Assembly (NCBI GenBank): GCA_035294325.1
Contig: DATGLE010000210.1
Location: 1 to 64,000 of the forward strand
Direction of reading: 5' to 3'
From: DATGLE01 sp035294325
GTDB taxonomy: Bacteria; Chloroflexota; Ktedonobacteria; Ktedonobacterales; Ktedonobacteraceae
Length of the DNA: 64,000 bases
Below the pieces are notes generated by a model. It did not search any database and was not told the origin of the DNA. It saw only the letters and a program-made list of their open reading frames with translations. Made by a program: the position numbers and the translations under genes. This document shows, in pieces, positions 8,018 through 16,241 of the stretch (within the stretch, counting starts at the first letter, position 1; each line of letters opens with the position of its first letter).

Positions 8018-9396
8018 TGGCTCAGTACGATCTTGTGGTACGCAACGGTACGCTGGTAACGACAACAGGCGAGCAGCGCGTTGATCTTGCCGCCGACGAT
8101 GGGCGCATTGTGGCGTCTGGCCTCGACCTTGCGGGGATGGGCAAGGAGGAGATCGACGCCAGCGGGCTATATATCTTTCCCGGCGTCATTGATGCCCATG
8201 TGCATTTCAATGAACCTGGCCGTACCGCCTGGGAAGGCATTGCCACGGGGAGCGCTGCCCTCGCGGCGGGAGGAGCAACCGCCTTTTTCGATATGCCGCT
8301 CAATGCCTCCCCGCCCACGCTCGATGCCGCCAGCTTCGATCTCAAGTTGCAGGCCATGCGGAACTCATCGCTCGTTGATTTCGCACTCTGGGGCGGCCTG
8401 GTGCCGGGCAATATAGAGCAGTTGGATGATCTGGTCGTGCGCGGGGTTATCGGCTTCAAGGCTTTCATGAGCAATAGCGGGATCGAAGATTTCGCGGCAG
8501 TCGATGATCTGACCCTCTATGAGGGCATGGCGCGTATCGCCAGCCTGGGCAGCATTGTCGCAGTGCACGCGGAAAACGATCAGATTACCGGCGCGCTCGC
8601 TCGCCGCGCACTCGCGGAGGGCCGAACGGGAGTGCGCGACTATCTCACGTCGCGGCCCGTCGTTGCCGAACTTGAGGCTATCGCGCGCGCGATCCAGTTC
8701 GCCGCCGATACTGGCTGCGCCCTGCACATCGTGCATGTGAGCAGCGGGCGCGGCATTGCCCTGGTGCTGGAGGCGCAGGCACGCGGCGTGGATGTGAGCT
8801 GTGAGACCTGCCCGCACTATTTAGTGCTGAGCGAGGAGGACGTTGAACGGCTGGGAGCCATCGCCAAATGCGCGCCGCCCATCCGTTCGCGGGCGGAGCA
8901 GGACGCGCTCTGGCAGCACATCTTCGCGGGCAACCTGCCAATGGTCGTCTCCGATCACTCGCCTGCGCCCGCCGCGATGAAAAGTGACAAGAACTTTTTC
9001 AAGGTCTGGGGCGGCATCTCCGGCTGCCAGTCCGTATTGCAGTTGCTATTGACAGAAGGCTACGAGAGACGGCACTTACCTCTGGCAAAGATCGTCGCCC
9101 TGACCAGCGAAAATATCGCGCGGCGTTTCGGCCTCTTCCCAACAAAGGGCCATCTCGCTCCCGGCGCCGATGCCGATATGACGCTCGTCGACCTGCAAGG
9201 CCGCCAGCGGCTTGAGGCCGGAGACCTGCACTATCGTCATCAGCACAGCCCCTACGTCGGTATGGAACTGCGCGGGCGCATTGTACGCACGCTGGTGCGC
9301 GGCAGGACGATTTTCCGCGAAGGCAAGATCGTCTCACCACCCACCGGCCAGCTTGTGAGACCGGATCGTGCGCAGCCGCGAGATTGTGAACATTGA
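8017..9396 (+). CDS. allB: Allantoinase
   Basis: A 459-residue cyclic amidohydrolase that opens allantoin to allantoate. Metal ligands are visible in DAHVHFNEPG (H61, H63), the carbamylated Lys in IGFKAFM (about 148), VHAEN, LHIVHVSSG and VVSDHSPAP. The HFNEPGR signature is typical of allantoinase rather than dihydropyrimidinase (which has HxHxxxP variants). Start ATG overlaps the allC stop by one base, with AGGAGG upstream, so the two are translationally coupled. Confidence 0.9.
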   Translation: MAQYDLVVRNGTLVTTTGEQRVDLAADDGRIVASGLDLAGMGKEEIDASGLYIFPGVIDAHVHFNEPGRTAWEGIATGSAALAAGGATAFFDMPLNASPPTLDAASFDLKLQAMRNSSLVDFALWGGLVPGNIEQLDDLVVRGVIGFKAFMSNSGIEDFAAVDDLTLYEGMARIASLGSIVAVHAENDQITGALARRALAEGRTGVRDYLTSRPVVAELEAIARAIQFAADTGCALHIVHVSSGRGIALVLEAQARGVDVSCETCPHYLVLSEEDVERLGAIAKCAPPIRSRAEQDALWQHIFAGNLPMVVSDHSPAPAAMKSDKNFFKVWGGISGCQSVLQLLLTEGYERRHLPLAKIVALTSENIARRFGLFPTKGHLAPGADADMTLVDLQGRQRLEAGDLHYRHQHSPYVGMELRGRIVRTLVRGRTIFREGKIVSPPTGQLVRPDRAQPRDCEH

Positions 9397-9404
9397 CAAC
9401 CAGA

Positions 9405-9530
9405 TTCGGGAAGGGGAAGGGATGAGGGGATGCGGTAGGGGCTTGCGCTTCGGCCCCCACCACCCAACCGCTCCACCCAGCCGGCGCCGCGCCCCTACCC
9501 CGGTCCCGATCTTGCCGATCTTGAATGGAA
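9405..9530. repeat. MITE-like repeat of the GTAGGGGC family, copy 1
   Basis: A gene-free segment containing GGTAGGGGCTTGCGCTTCGG and, in inverse orientation, GGCGCCGCGCCCCTACC, so the ends can fold on each other. Matching modules recur at 10900-11100 and 15975-16225. No coding capacity. It separates allB from the DUF3830 gene. Confidence 0.6.
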
Positions 9531-9607
9531 CATTTCATTATCGCGTAGCTACGCGTAGTGAGAGATTTCCAATCTCATGAGAATTTTCTAAAGGAGAGCG
9601 ATATAAT

Positions 9608-10024
9608 ATGACCACGCTACGTATTACTGCCGGTCCGTTTATATTTACGGCGCGCATGGAGGAGGCGGACGCTCCCAAAACCTGTGCAGCATTCAGCCGT
9701 ATCCTGCCGTTTCGCAGCAAGATTATACACGCCCGTTGGAGCGGAGAAGCTGCCTGGATACCGCTGGGCGACTTCCAGCCTGGCTTCAGTTTCGAGAACC
9801 ATACGAGCTACCCCGCTCCCGGCCAGGTATTGTTCTACCCCGGAGGGTACAGCGAGACCGAGATTCTCTTCCCCTACGGGGCTACGCGCTTCGCCAGCAA
9901 GCTCGGTCAACTGGCCGGCAATCACTTTCTGACCATCACCGGCGGCGCCGAACAGTTGCGCGAACTTGGGCGCCTGGTACTGTGGGAGGGCGCCCAGGAT
10001 ATCGTCTTTGAAAGCATGGAGTAG
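9608..10024 (+). CDS. DUF3830 protein, cyclophilin-like fold family
   Basis: A 138-residue cytosolic protein recognised as DUF3830, a family of small beta-rich proteins with a cyclophilin-like fold and no assigned activity. Visible conserved parts are AGPFIFTARMEE at the N-terminus, KIIHARWSGEAAWIPLG in the centre and SETEILFPYG. AAAGGAG precedes the ATG. It lies between allantoinase and hydroxypyruvate isomerase, exactly where the pathway lacks a recognisable ureidoglycolate/ureidoglycine enzyme and the HIU/OHCU enzymes. A catalytic role in ureide breakdown is a hypothesis from context only. Confidence 0.75.
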   Translation: MTTLRITAGPFIFTARMEEADAPKTCAAFSRILPFRSKIIHARWSGEAAWIPLGDFQPGFSFENHTSYPAPGQVLFYPGGYSETEILFPYGATRFASKLGQLAGNHFLTITGGAEQLRELGRLVLWEGAQDIVFESME

Positions 10025-10037
10025 GAAAGGAAAGCAT

Positions 10038-10847
10038 ATGCTGCGCTTCGATCTCAATATTTCGATCCTCTTGAAGGAGGTGCCATTCCTGGAGCGCTTC
10101 GAACTGGCGGCGCGTTCGGGCTTCGGCGCCGTCGAGTTCTGGTGGCCCGGCGACGAAAACCTTGCCGCTGTGGAACAGCAAATACAGAAGACCGGGCTGA
10201 AAGTAGCGCTGATGAACTTCAATGCAGGCGATATGGCGAGCGGAGAGCGCGGCTTTCTCAACGTTCCCGAGCGGCGTGAGTGGTTCCGCGATCACGTGCC
10301 GCAGGCGCTTGAATTCGCCAGGCGCATCGGCTGCCCACAGCTCAACGCCCTGGTTGGCAACGCCATCCCTGGCGCGAGCCGCGAGGAGCAGCTAGACCTT
10401 GTGCGTGAGAACCTGGCCTGGGCCGCTGATCGCGCCGCCGAGGCCGGTCTGGGCGTGGTCGTCGAGTCCCTGAATAGCTTTGAAAATACCCGCTACCTGC
10501 TCACGAACACCAATGAGACGCTGCAACTGCTCGCCGGGGTCAACCGCCCGAACCTCAAATATCAATACGACGTGTATCATATGCAGCGCATGGAGGGGAA
10601 CCTTATCGACACGCTGCGCAGGCATATCGGGATGATCGGGCATATTCAGGTCGCGGACTCGCCGGAGCGCCACGAGCCGGGCACGGGCGAGATCCATTAT
10701 GCCCATGTGCTGGCCGCCATCGACGCGCTCAACTATCCGGGCTACATCGGTCTCGAATACAATCCCGCCTCCGGCTCGCAAGCCAGCTTTGCCTGGCTGC
10801 CCGCAGACCGCCGCGAGCCAATCGCGGTGAGCGCCCTGCGGTTGTAA
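10038..10847 (+). CDS. hyi: Hydroxypyruvate isomerase
   Basis: A 269-residue TIM-barrel (AP-endonuclease-2-like) isomerase that interconverts hydroxypyruvate and tartronate semialdehyde. Seen: FDLNISILLKEVPFLERF at the N-terminus, GFGAVEFWWP (first barrel strand), LVGN, VVVESLN with a metal Glu, YQYDVYHMQRMEG, HIQVADSPERHEPGTGEI and GLEYNP near the end, the standard Hyi signature set. The start is the ATG at 10038 with AGGAAAGG upstream; the longer frame reads back through the DUF3830 stop region. It links glyoxylate made from ureides to glycerate together with the downstream kinase. Confidence 0.9.
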   Translation: MLRFDLNISILLKEVPFLERFELAARSGFGAVEFWWPGDENLAAVEQQIQKTGLKVALMNFNAGDMASGERGFLNVPERREWFRDHVPQALEFARRIGCPQLNALVGNAIPGASREEQLDLVRENLAWAADRAAEAGLGVVVESLNSFENTRYLLTNTNETLQLLAGVNRPNLKYQYDVYHMQRMEGNLIDTLRRHIGMIGHIQVADSPERHEPGTGEIHYAHVLAAIDALNYPGYIGLEYNPASGSQASFAWLPADRREPIAVSALRL

Positions 10848-10899
10848 GGCAATGAACATTGATATCTATAAATGCGGCAATCAGAAAGGATGATGGATA

Positions 10900-11100
10900 T
10901 CTGTAGGGGCGCAGCGCCGCCGTGGACGTGTAACCCGATCACATGCCTGCGGCGCAAGCCCGCCGTTGCGGATTTCTCCACGTTGGGTAAACAGAAGAGG
11001 GAGCGGGCTTGCGCCGCGGGTCGGTCACGGTACGCTGCCATTCACGGCGGCGCTGCGCCCTACAGCGGCTGCATCGCTCCGGCCCTATTGTCAACCTTGA
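10900..11100. repeat. MITE-like repeat of the GTAGGGGC family, copy 2
   Basis: TGTAGGGGCGCAGCGCCGCCG near 10902 is mirrored by CGGCGGCGCTGCGCCCTACA near 11045, and CGGCGCAAGCCCGC by GCGGGCTTGCGCCG, giving an imperfect long inverted structure that fills the hyi-glxK gap. No gene seen. Confidence 0.65.
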
Positions 11101-11143
11101 TCGTTAACATACCTGTTATTGTTGTTGAGAGGAGACAGAAGCC

Positions 11144-12304
11144 ATGCGCATATTACTGGCGCCACAGGCCCTCAAGGGAAGTCTGACAGCCGCCGAGGCA
11201 GTACAGGCGATGGTGCGGGGCGTGCAGGCCGCTGCCCCCGATGCGCAGGTGATTGAACTGCCGATTGCCGATGGCGGCGAAGGCACGGTGGAGGCGATGA
11301 CAGCGGCTACCGGCGGGACGATCATCCCGGTCACGGTAACGGGACCCCTCGGCGAGCCGGTTGAGGCATTCCTCGGTCTGCTGGGCGAAGCTGATAACGC
11401 GGAGAAAACAGCCGTGATCGAGATGGCCGCGGCCTCCGGGCTGCCGCTCGTTCCCCCTGAGCGGCGCGATCCCCGCATCACGACGACGCGTGGGACCGGC
11501 GAACTGATCCGCCACGCGCTCGATCTGGGCTGCCGGCGCCTCCTGATCGGGATTGGCGGGAGCGCGACCAACGACGGTGGCGCCGGCATGGTACAGGCAC
11601 TTGGTGGACACCTGCTGGATGAGCACGGACAGGAACTGCCGCCCGGCGGCTCGGCTCTGGCGCGGCTGGCGCGTATCGAGGTCGATACGCTCGATCCCCG
11701 GCTGCGCGAATGCACGATCCAGGTAGCGTGCGACGTGGACAATCCGCTCTGCGGCCCCAGCGGCGCCTCCGCCATCTACGGCCCGCAGAAGGGCGCCACG
11801 CCGATCATCGTCCATGAGCTGGACGAGGCGCTGCGCCATTACGCGGCGATCATCAAGCGCGACCTGGGCGCGGATGTGCTCGACCTTCCCGGGGCGGGCG
11901 CCGCCGGTGGACTGGGCGCCGGACTGGTGGCCTTTCTCAACGCGGAGCTACTTCCGGGTTCGCGCATGGTCCTCGACGCGCTGCACTTCGACGCCCATCT
12001 CGCACAGGCCGACCTTGTGCTGACCGCCGAGGGGAACCTGGACGCCCAGACGCTGCGCGGCAAGAGCGTCGGGGCGGTGGCCGCTGCCGCCAGGGCGCGC
12101 GGCGTGCCGGTGATCGTCGTGGCGGGCGGCGTAAGCGATGAGGAGCCTGCGCTTTACAAGATGGGCATGGATGCCATCGTACCGCTGCCTACGTATCCGA
12201 TGCCGCTCAGCGAGGCGATGTCCGCAGCCGCGCCGCTGGTCAGCCGCGCCACCGAGCGCGCGCTGCGCCTGGTACGCGTGGGCGAGCGCCTGGCCCAACA
12301 ATAG
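11144..12304 (+). CDS. glxK: Glycerate 2-kinase
   Basis: A 386-residue type I glycerate kinase (GarK/GlxK family) that phosphorylates D-glycerate to 2-phosphoglycerate. Family motifs: APQALKGSLTAAEA at the N-terminus, PIADGGEGTVEA, GIGGSATNDGGAGM (nucleotide/substrate loop), NPLCGPSGASAIYGPQKGA, and LTAEGNLDAQTLRGKS near the C-terminus. GAGAGGAG precedes the ATG. It completes the route ureide, glyoxylate, tartronate semialdehyde, glycerate, 2-phosphoglycerate. Glyoxylate carboligase was not found in the window. Confidence 0.93.
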   Translation: MRILLAPQALKGSLTAAEAVQAMVRGVQAAAPDAQVIELPIADGGEGTVEAMTAATGGTIIPVTVTGPLGEPVEAFLGLLGEADNAEKTAVIEMAAASGLPLVPPERRDPRITTTRGTGELIRHALDLGCRRLLIGIGGSATNDGGAGMVQALGGHLLDEHGQELPPGGSALARLARIEVDTLDPRLRECTIQVACDVDNPLCGPSGASAIYGPQKGATPIIVHELDEALRHYAAIIKRDLGADVLDLPGAGAAGGLGAGLVAFLNAELLPGSRMVLDALHFDAHLAQADLVLTAEGNLDAQTLRGKSVGAVAAAARARGVPVIVVAGGVSDEEPALYKMGMDAIVPLPTYPMPLSEAMSAAAPLVSRATERALRLVRVGERLAQQ

Positions 12305-12415
12305 ACGCGCTGCCTGCATCAGCCAGCCTCGCCGGCGCTTCGATCTCTGAACCTTAATGAAGTGCAAGAAAATCATAGCGCACCATTCACATCACCACCT
12401 GTATTGAGAATTTCG

Positions 12416-12445
12416 GTGACACAGAGCATCGATTTATGTTACAAT
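12416..12445 (+). promoter_or_regulatory. Promoter of the IclR gene
   Basis: GTGACA (12416-12421), 18-bp spacer, TACAAT (12440-12445), 52 nt before the chosen ATG. A TTTTC/GAAAA inverted pair follows at about 12455-12473 and could be an autoregulatory site. Confidence 0.6.
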
Positions 12446-12496
12446 GGCATTATAGTTTTCGCAGTGCGGAAAATAGAAGCACGGAAAGAAATAGCT

Positions 12497-13312
12497 ATGC
12501 AGAAAGTCTCTCAGCATAAGGAGGATAGCGCCTCGCTTGGTGCGGTCCAGTCCGTTGAGCGCGCGCTGGACCTGCTGGAATGCCTGGCGCGCTCGGGCAA
12601 CTGGGTAGGGATCAGCGAACTGAGCCAGGCAACCGGGCAGCCGGTAGGCACGATCCACCGCCTGCTCATGACGCTGGTGGCTCGCGAATACGTGGTGCGC
12701 GATAGTCGCACGCGCCGCTATGCGCTGGGGCCTGCCTTCCGCCGCCTCGCCGGGACGAACCTGCAAACGCCGGACTGGCCGGAAATCGCGACGCCACACC
12801 TGCGCGAGATGGCGGAGATTGGTGGCGAGACTGCGAACCTGCTTGTCAAGGAAGGCAATCGCGCGGTGTATGTGGCGCAGGCGCAGCCGATGCGCACGGT
12901 ACGCATGTTTACTGAACCGGGCAATCGCGTGCCCCTGCACTGCACAGGGGGCGGCAAGGTGCTGCTCGCCTATCAGCCCGAGAGTGTGATTACCTCTACG
13001 ATTGCCGAGACGGGCCTGCAACGCTATACCGAAACCACGATTACCGACCCCGGCCAGCTCCAGCAGGAACTGGAACAGATCCGCCAGCAGGGGTACGCTA
13101 TAGACAACGGCGAGCACGAAGAGGGTGTGCGCTGCCTGGCCGTGCCGGTCTACGGTCCCCAGGGCCGCGTCGTAGCGGCGGTGAGCATCTCCGGGCCGAG
13201 CAGCCGCCTGGATAGCCGCCGCATTCCAATACTGCTCCCACACATCAAGCGCATCAGCGCGGCCATTTCCAGCGCGCTGGCGGCCTCTCAGGAGCGCTCG
13301 GCGAGCAAATAG
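12497..13312 (+). CDS. IclR-family transcriptional regulator
   Basis: A 271-residue repressor/activator with an N-terminal winged helix (SVERALDLLECLA...ISELSQATGQPVGTIHRLL, about 18-60) and a C-terminal GAF-like effector domain (ETANLLVKEGN, VPLHCTGGGKVLLA, YAIDNGEHEEGVRCLAVPV, VAAVSISGP). The start at 12497 is chosen because the homologous part begins there and an upstream frame runs through the promoter. Family precedent (AllR and relatives bind allantoin/glyoxylate) and location suggest it controls the ureide and urate operons through the palindromes at 6433 and 6627. That is inference. Confidence 0.88.
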   Translation: MQKVSQHKEDSASLGAVQSVERALDLLECLARSGNWVGISELSQATGQPVGTIHRLLMTLVAREYVVRDSRTRRYALGPAFRRLAGTNLQTPDWPEIATPHLREMAEIGGETANLLVKEGNRAVYVAQAQPMRTVRMFTEPGNRVPLHCTGGGKVLLAYQPESVITSTIAETGLQRYTETTITDPGQLQQELEQIRQQGYAIDNGEHEEGVRCLAVPVYGPQGRVVAAVSISGPSSRLDSRRIPILLPHIKRISAAISSALAASQERSASK

Positions 13313-13333
13313 TACTCCAGCGGATAATGATGA

Positions 13334-13388
13334 TGTAGAGTGTGTTGTGGTCCAGGTGCTGCGCGCATGGATCACAACACACTCTACA
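13334..13388. terminator. 16-bp-arm inverted repeat after IclR gene
   Basis: Arms 13334-13349 and 13373-13388 are exact, with a 23-nt loop that can pair further (TCCA/TGGA). It lies 21 nt after the iclR stop and is followed by the GAGCGCCGCAGGC box that accompanies several palindromes here. Likely a terminator; no U-tract. Confidence 0.55.
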
Positions 13389-13504
13389 GAAGACGAGCGC
13401 CGCAGGCATGAGGACGCAAGGGCGCTGGCCGCTGTCACATTCAACGCGGCAAAGGCGTGATAGAATGGAGAAATACCAATAGGCATTAACTTGACATCCA
13501 GGGC

Positions 13505-13575
13505 TGTCATCCTGAGCGGCAGCGAAGGCTCCACATGCTCGGCCCACGGATCCTTCGCTGCCGCTCAGGATGACA
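13505..13575. repeat. Inverted copy of the dispersed GGATCCTTCGC repeat
   Basis: Two 24-bp arms (13505-13528, 13552-13575) are exact reverse complements around a 23-nt loop. The right arm is identical to the single copy at 6691-6721. It sits directly in front of the phosphoketolase gene and separates a lone TTGACA at 13491-13496 from any -10 box. Confidence 0.75.
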
Positions 13576-13609
13576 TGTTTAGCCCTTAATTCACGCTCAG
13601 GAGCATACC

Positions 13610-15967
13610 ATGCCAAATATCGATCAGGCACGCCTCAATCTGATGCACAAATACTGGAACGCCGCCAATTACCTGACCGTCGGCCAGATCTACCTCCAGG
13701 ATAACCCTCTGCTGAGAGAACCACTGCGCCCCGAACATATCAAGCCCCGCCTGCTCGGACACTGGGGCACATCGCCCGGCCTGAGCTTCATCTATGTCCA
13801 CCTGAACCGGCTCATCCAGGATCACGATGTCGATATGATCTACCTCGCGGGGCCAGGTCATGGAGGTCCGGCAATCCTGGCGAATGTCTATCTTGAAGGG
13901 ACATACACAGAGGTCTACCCGGAGGTCACGCAGGATGTGGAAGGCATGCGCCGTCTCTTTCGCCAGTTCTCGACGCCGGGCGGAGTGCCAAGCCATGTGA
14001 GCGTGCCCACACCCGGCTCGATCCATGAAGGCGGAGAATTAGGCTATGTGCTGGCCCACGCCTTCGGCGCCGCATTCGATAATCCAGATCTGATCGTCGC
14101 CGCCGTCGTCGGCGATGGCGAGGCGGAGACCGGACCGCTCGCCGGATCGTGGAAGAGCATTAAATTTTTGAACCCGGTACGCGATGGGGCCGTGCTTCCT
14201 ATTCTGCACCTCAATGGCTATAAGATATCCGGCCCGACGGTCTTCGGGCGTGATAGCGATAAGGACGTAGCAGCGGTTATTTCGGGCAACGGCTACGAGG
14301 TCCATTTCGTTGAGGGCGACGATCCTATGCAGATGCACCGCGCTTTCGCCGAGACCTTAGAGACATGCTATACGAAAATTCGCGCGTATCAGGAAGACGC
14401 ACGCAAGCATGGCTTCACCAGCCGCCCCAACTGGCCTGCCATCGTCCTGCGCAGCCCCAAAGGCTGGACCGGGCCGAAGGAGCTGGACGGCGTTCCCATC
14501 GAGGGAACGTTCCGCGCGCACCAGGTGCCCATAGACGATGTAAAGACAAATCCTGCTCACCTGAGGTTACTCGAAGACTGGATGCGCAGCTACAAACCCG
14601 AGGAGCTTTTCGACGAGCAGGGGCGTTTCATCCCTGAACTCGCGGCGCTCGCGCCGAAAGGTGAGCGCCGTATGGGAGCAAACCCGCACGCCAACGGCGG
14701 CAAGCTGCTGAAAGACCTCGATCTGCCCGATTTTACAGAATACGCGTTTGAGGTCAAAAAGCCGGCAACGCAGTACTACGGCAATACACGCCCGCTGGGC
14801 ACATTGATGCGCGACATTTTCAAACGCAATGCAGAACAACGAAACTTCCGTTTCCTCTGCCCCGATGAAACCAACTCGAACCGCCTGGGCGATGTCTTTC
14901 AGGTCGAGAACCGCACCTGGGAGGAGAAAATCATCCCGATTGACGACCATCTCTCTCCCGATGGGCGCGTCATGGAAGTGCTGAGCGAGCATCTCTGCGA
15001 GGGCTGGCTGGAGGGCTACCTGCTGACGGGCCGGCACGGCTTATGGGCCAGCTACGAAGCCTTTGCCATGATTATCGACTCAATGCTGATCCAGCACTCG
15101 AAATGGTTGGAAGGCATGCTTGATCTGCCCTGGCGCAAACCCGTTGCATCGCTCAATATCCTGCTGACCTCGACCTGCTGGCGCAACGATCACAACGGTT
15201 TCAGCCACCAGGGGCCAGGACTGATCGATACGGCGCTCTCCAGAAAGGGAGCCATATCGCGCATCTACTTCCCGCCGGACGTGAATTGCCTGCTCTCCGT
15301 CGCCGATCACTGTTTACGCAGCCGCAATTACATCAATCTCATCGTCATCGATAAGCAGCCGCACCTGCAATTTCTGACCATGCAGCAGGCCATCGAACAC
15401 TGTACGCGCGGCCTCTCTACGTGGCAGTGGGCCAGCAATGCGGACCATGTTGAACCCGACGTGGTGCTGGCCTGCGCTGGCGATGTGATGACGATGGAAA
15501 CTGTCGCGGCTGCCTGGTGGCTGCGGCACCACATCCCCGAACTGAAGGTGCGCGTGGTGAACGTTGTCGACCTGATGACGCTCTATCCGCCGGACGTACA
15601 CCCGCACGGCCTGGATGATGCTACCTTCATCGCACACTTCACGGAAGATAAACCCGTGGTCTTCGCTTTCCACGGCTACCAGAGGGCGGTGCACCAGCTC
15701 ATTCACGGGCGCCCGAACCCTGAGCGTTTCCATGTGCGCGGCTTCAACGAGGAGGGTACGACGACAACGCCATTCGATATGGTCGTCCTCAACAATGTCA
15801 GCCGCTACCACCTCTGCATTCTGGCGCTGCAACGTGCGGAGCGCGTACACGATCTCACCCCACCCTTGATCCAGGAATGCAATGATATGCTTGCCAGGCA
15901 CCACAGCTACGTGCGCACGAACTTCGAGGATATGCCCGAGGTGCGCGACTGGGTGTGGACAGATTAA
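13610..15967 (+). CDS. xfp: Phosphoketolase (xylulose-5-P/fructose-6-P)
   Basis: A 785-residue thiamine-diphosphate enzyme that splits xylulose 5-phosphate (or fructose 6-phosphate) with phosphate to give acetyl phosphate plus glyceraldehyde 3-phosphate (or erythrose 4-phosphate). Seen: AGPGHGGPAILANVYLEG, TPGGVPSHVSVPTPGSIHEGG, the ThDP/Mg motif GDGEAETGPL...N, and C-terminal FHGYQRAVHQLIHGR and GFNEEGTTTTPFDMV. Length matches the family (about 790-830). CAGGAG precedes the ATG. The acetate kinase downstream converts the acetyl phosphate to acetate plus ATP, forming a bifid-shunt-like module. Confidence 0.95.
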   Translation: MPNIDQARLNLMHKYWNAANYLTVGQIYLQDNPLLREPLRPEHIKPRLLGHWGTSPGLSFIYVHLNRLIQDHDVDMIYLAGPGHGGPAILANVYLEGTYTEVYPEVTQDVEGMRRLFRQFSTPGGVPSHVSVPTPGSIHEGGELGYVLAHAFGAAFDNPDLIVAAVVGDGEAETGPLAGSWKSIKFLNPVRDGAVLPILHLNGYKISGPTVFGRDSDKDVAAVISGNGYEVHFVEGDDPMQMHRAFAETLETCYTKIRAYQEDARKHGFTSRPNWPAIVLRSPKGWTGPKELDGVPIEGTFRAHQVPIDDVKTNPAHLRLLEDWMRSYKPEELFDEQGRFIPELAALAPKGERRMGANPHANGGKLLKDLDLPDFTEYAFEVKKPATQYYGNTRPLGTLMRDIFKRNAEQRNFRFLCPDETNSNRLGDVFQVENRTWEEKIIPIDDHLSPDGRVMEVLSEHLCEGWLEGYLLTGRHGLWASYEAFAMIIDSMLIQHSKWLEGMLDLPWRKPVASLNILLTSTCWRNDHNGFSHQGPGLIDTALSRKGAISRIYFPPDVNCLLSVADHCLRSRNYINLIVIDKQPHLQFLTMQQAIEHCTRGLSTWQWASNADHVEPDVVLACAGDVMTMETVAAAWWLRHHIPELKVRVVNVVDLMTLYPPDVHPHGLDDATFIAHFTEDKPVVFAFHGYQRAVHQLIHGRPNPERFHVRGFNEEGTTTTPFDMVVLNNVSRYHLCILALQRAERVHDLTPPLIQECNDMLARHHSYVRTNFEDMPEVRDWVWTD

Positions 15968-15974
15968 ATTGCAT

Positions 15975-16225
15975 TATGAAGGTTAACGACCAATATCGGC
16001 AATGGGAAGGGTTGATGAGACGACGTAGGGGAGCGGCGCTGGCCGGGTGGTTGGGTGGGGCGGTGGGGGCCAGAAGCAAGCCCGCTTTTCATCCCTACCT
16101 CCCTCATCCAGTGGCGGCAAAGAGGAGCGGGCTTGCGCTTCGGCCCCCACCGTCCCCTTGCCCCTCCCAGCCGGCGCCGTGCCCCTACCACATCCCGGCA
16201 TTGCCGATTCTGGTTATTACGTTTC
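15975..16225. repeat. MITE-like repeat of the GTAGGGGC family, copy 3
   Basis: The largest copy. The left end reads ACCAATATCGGCAATGGGA and the right end is its approximate inverse (GGCATTGCCGATTCTGGTTA). Inside, GTAGGGGAGCGGCGCTGGC mirrors CCGGCGCCGTGCCCCTAC and a GGTGGGGGCC module mirrors GGCCCCCACC. The whole segment could fold into one long imperfect hairpin. It fills the xfp-ackA gap. Confidence 0.7.
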
Positions 16226-16241
16226 GTTATGGGGAGCATAA

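Noticed and set aside
13491..13496. TTGACA as phosphoketolase promoter
   Set aside because: No -10-like box lies 15-19 bp downstream; that place is occupied by the inverted dispersed repeat.
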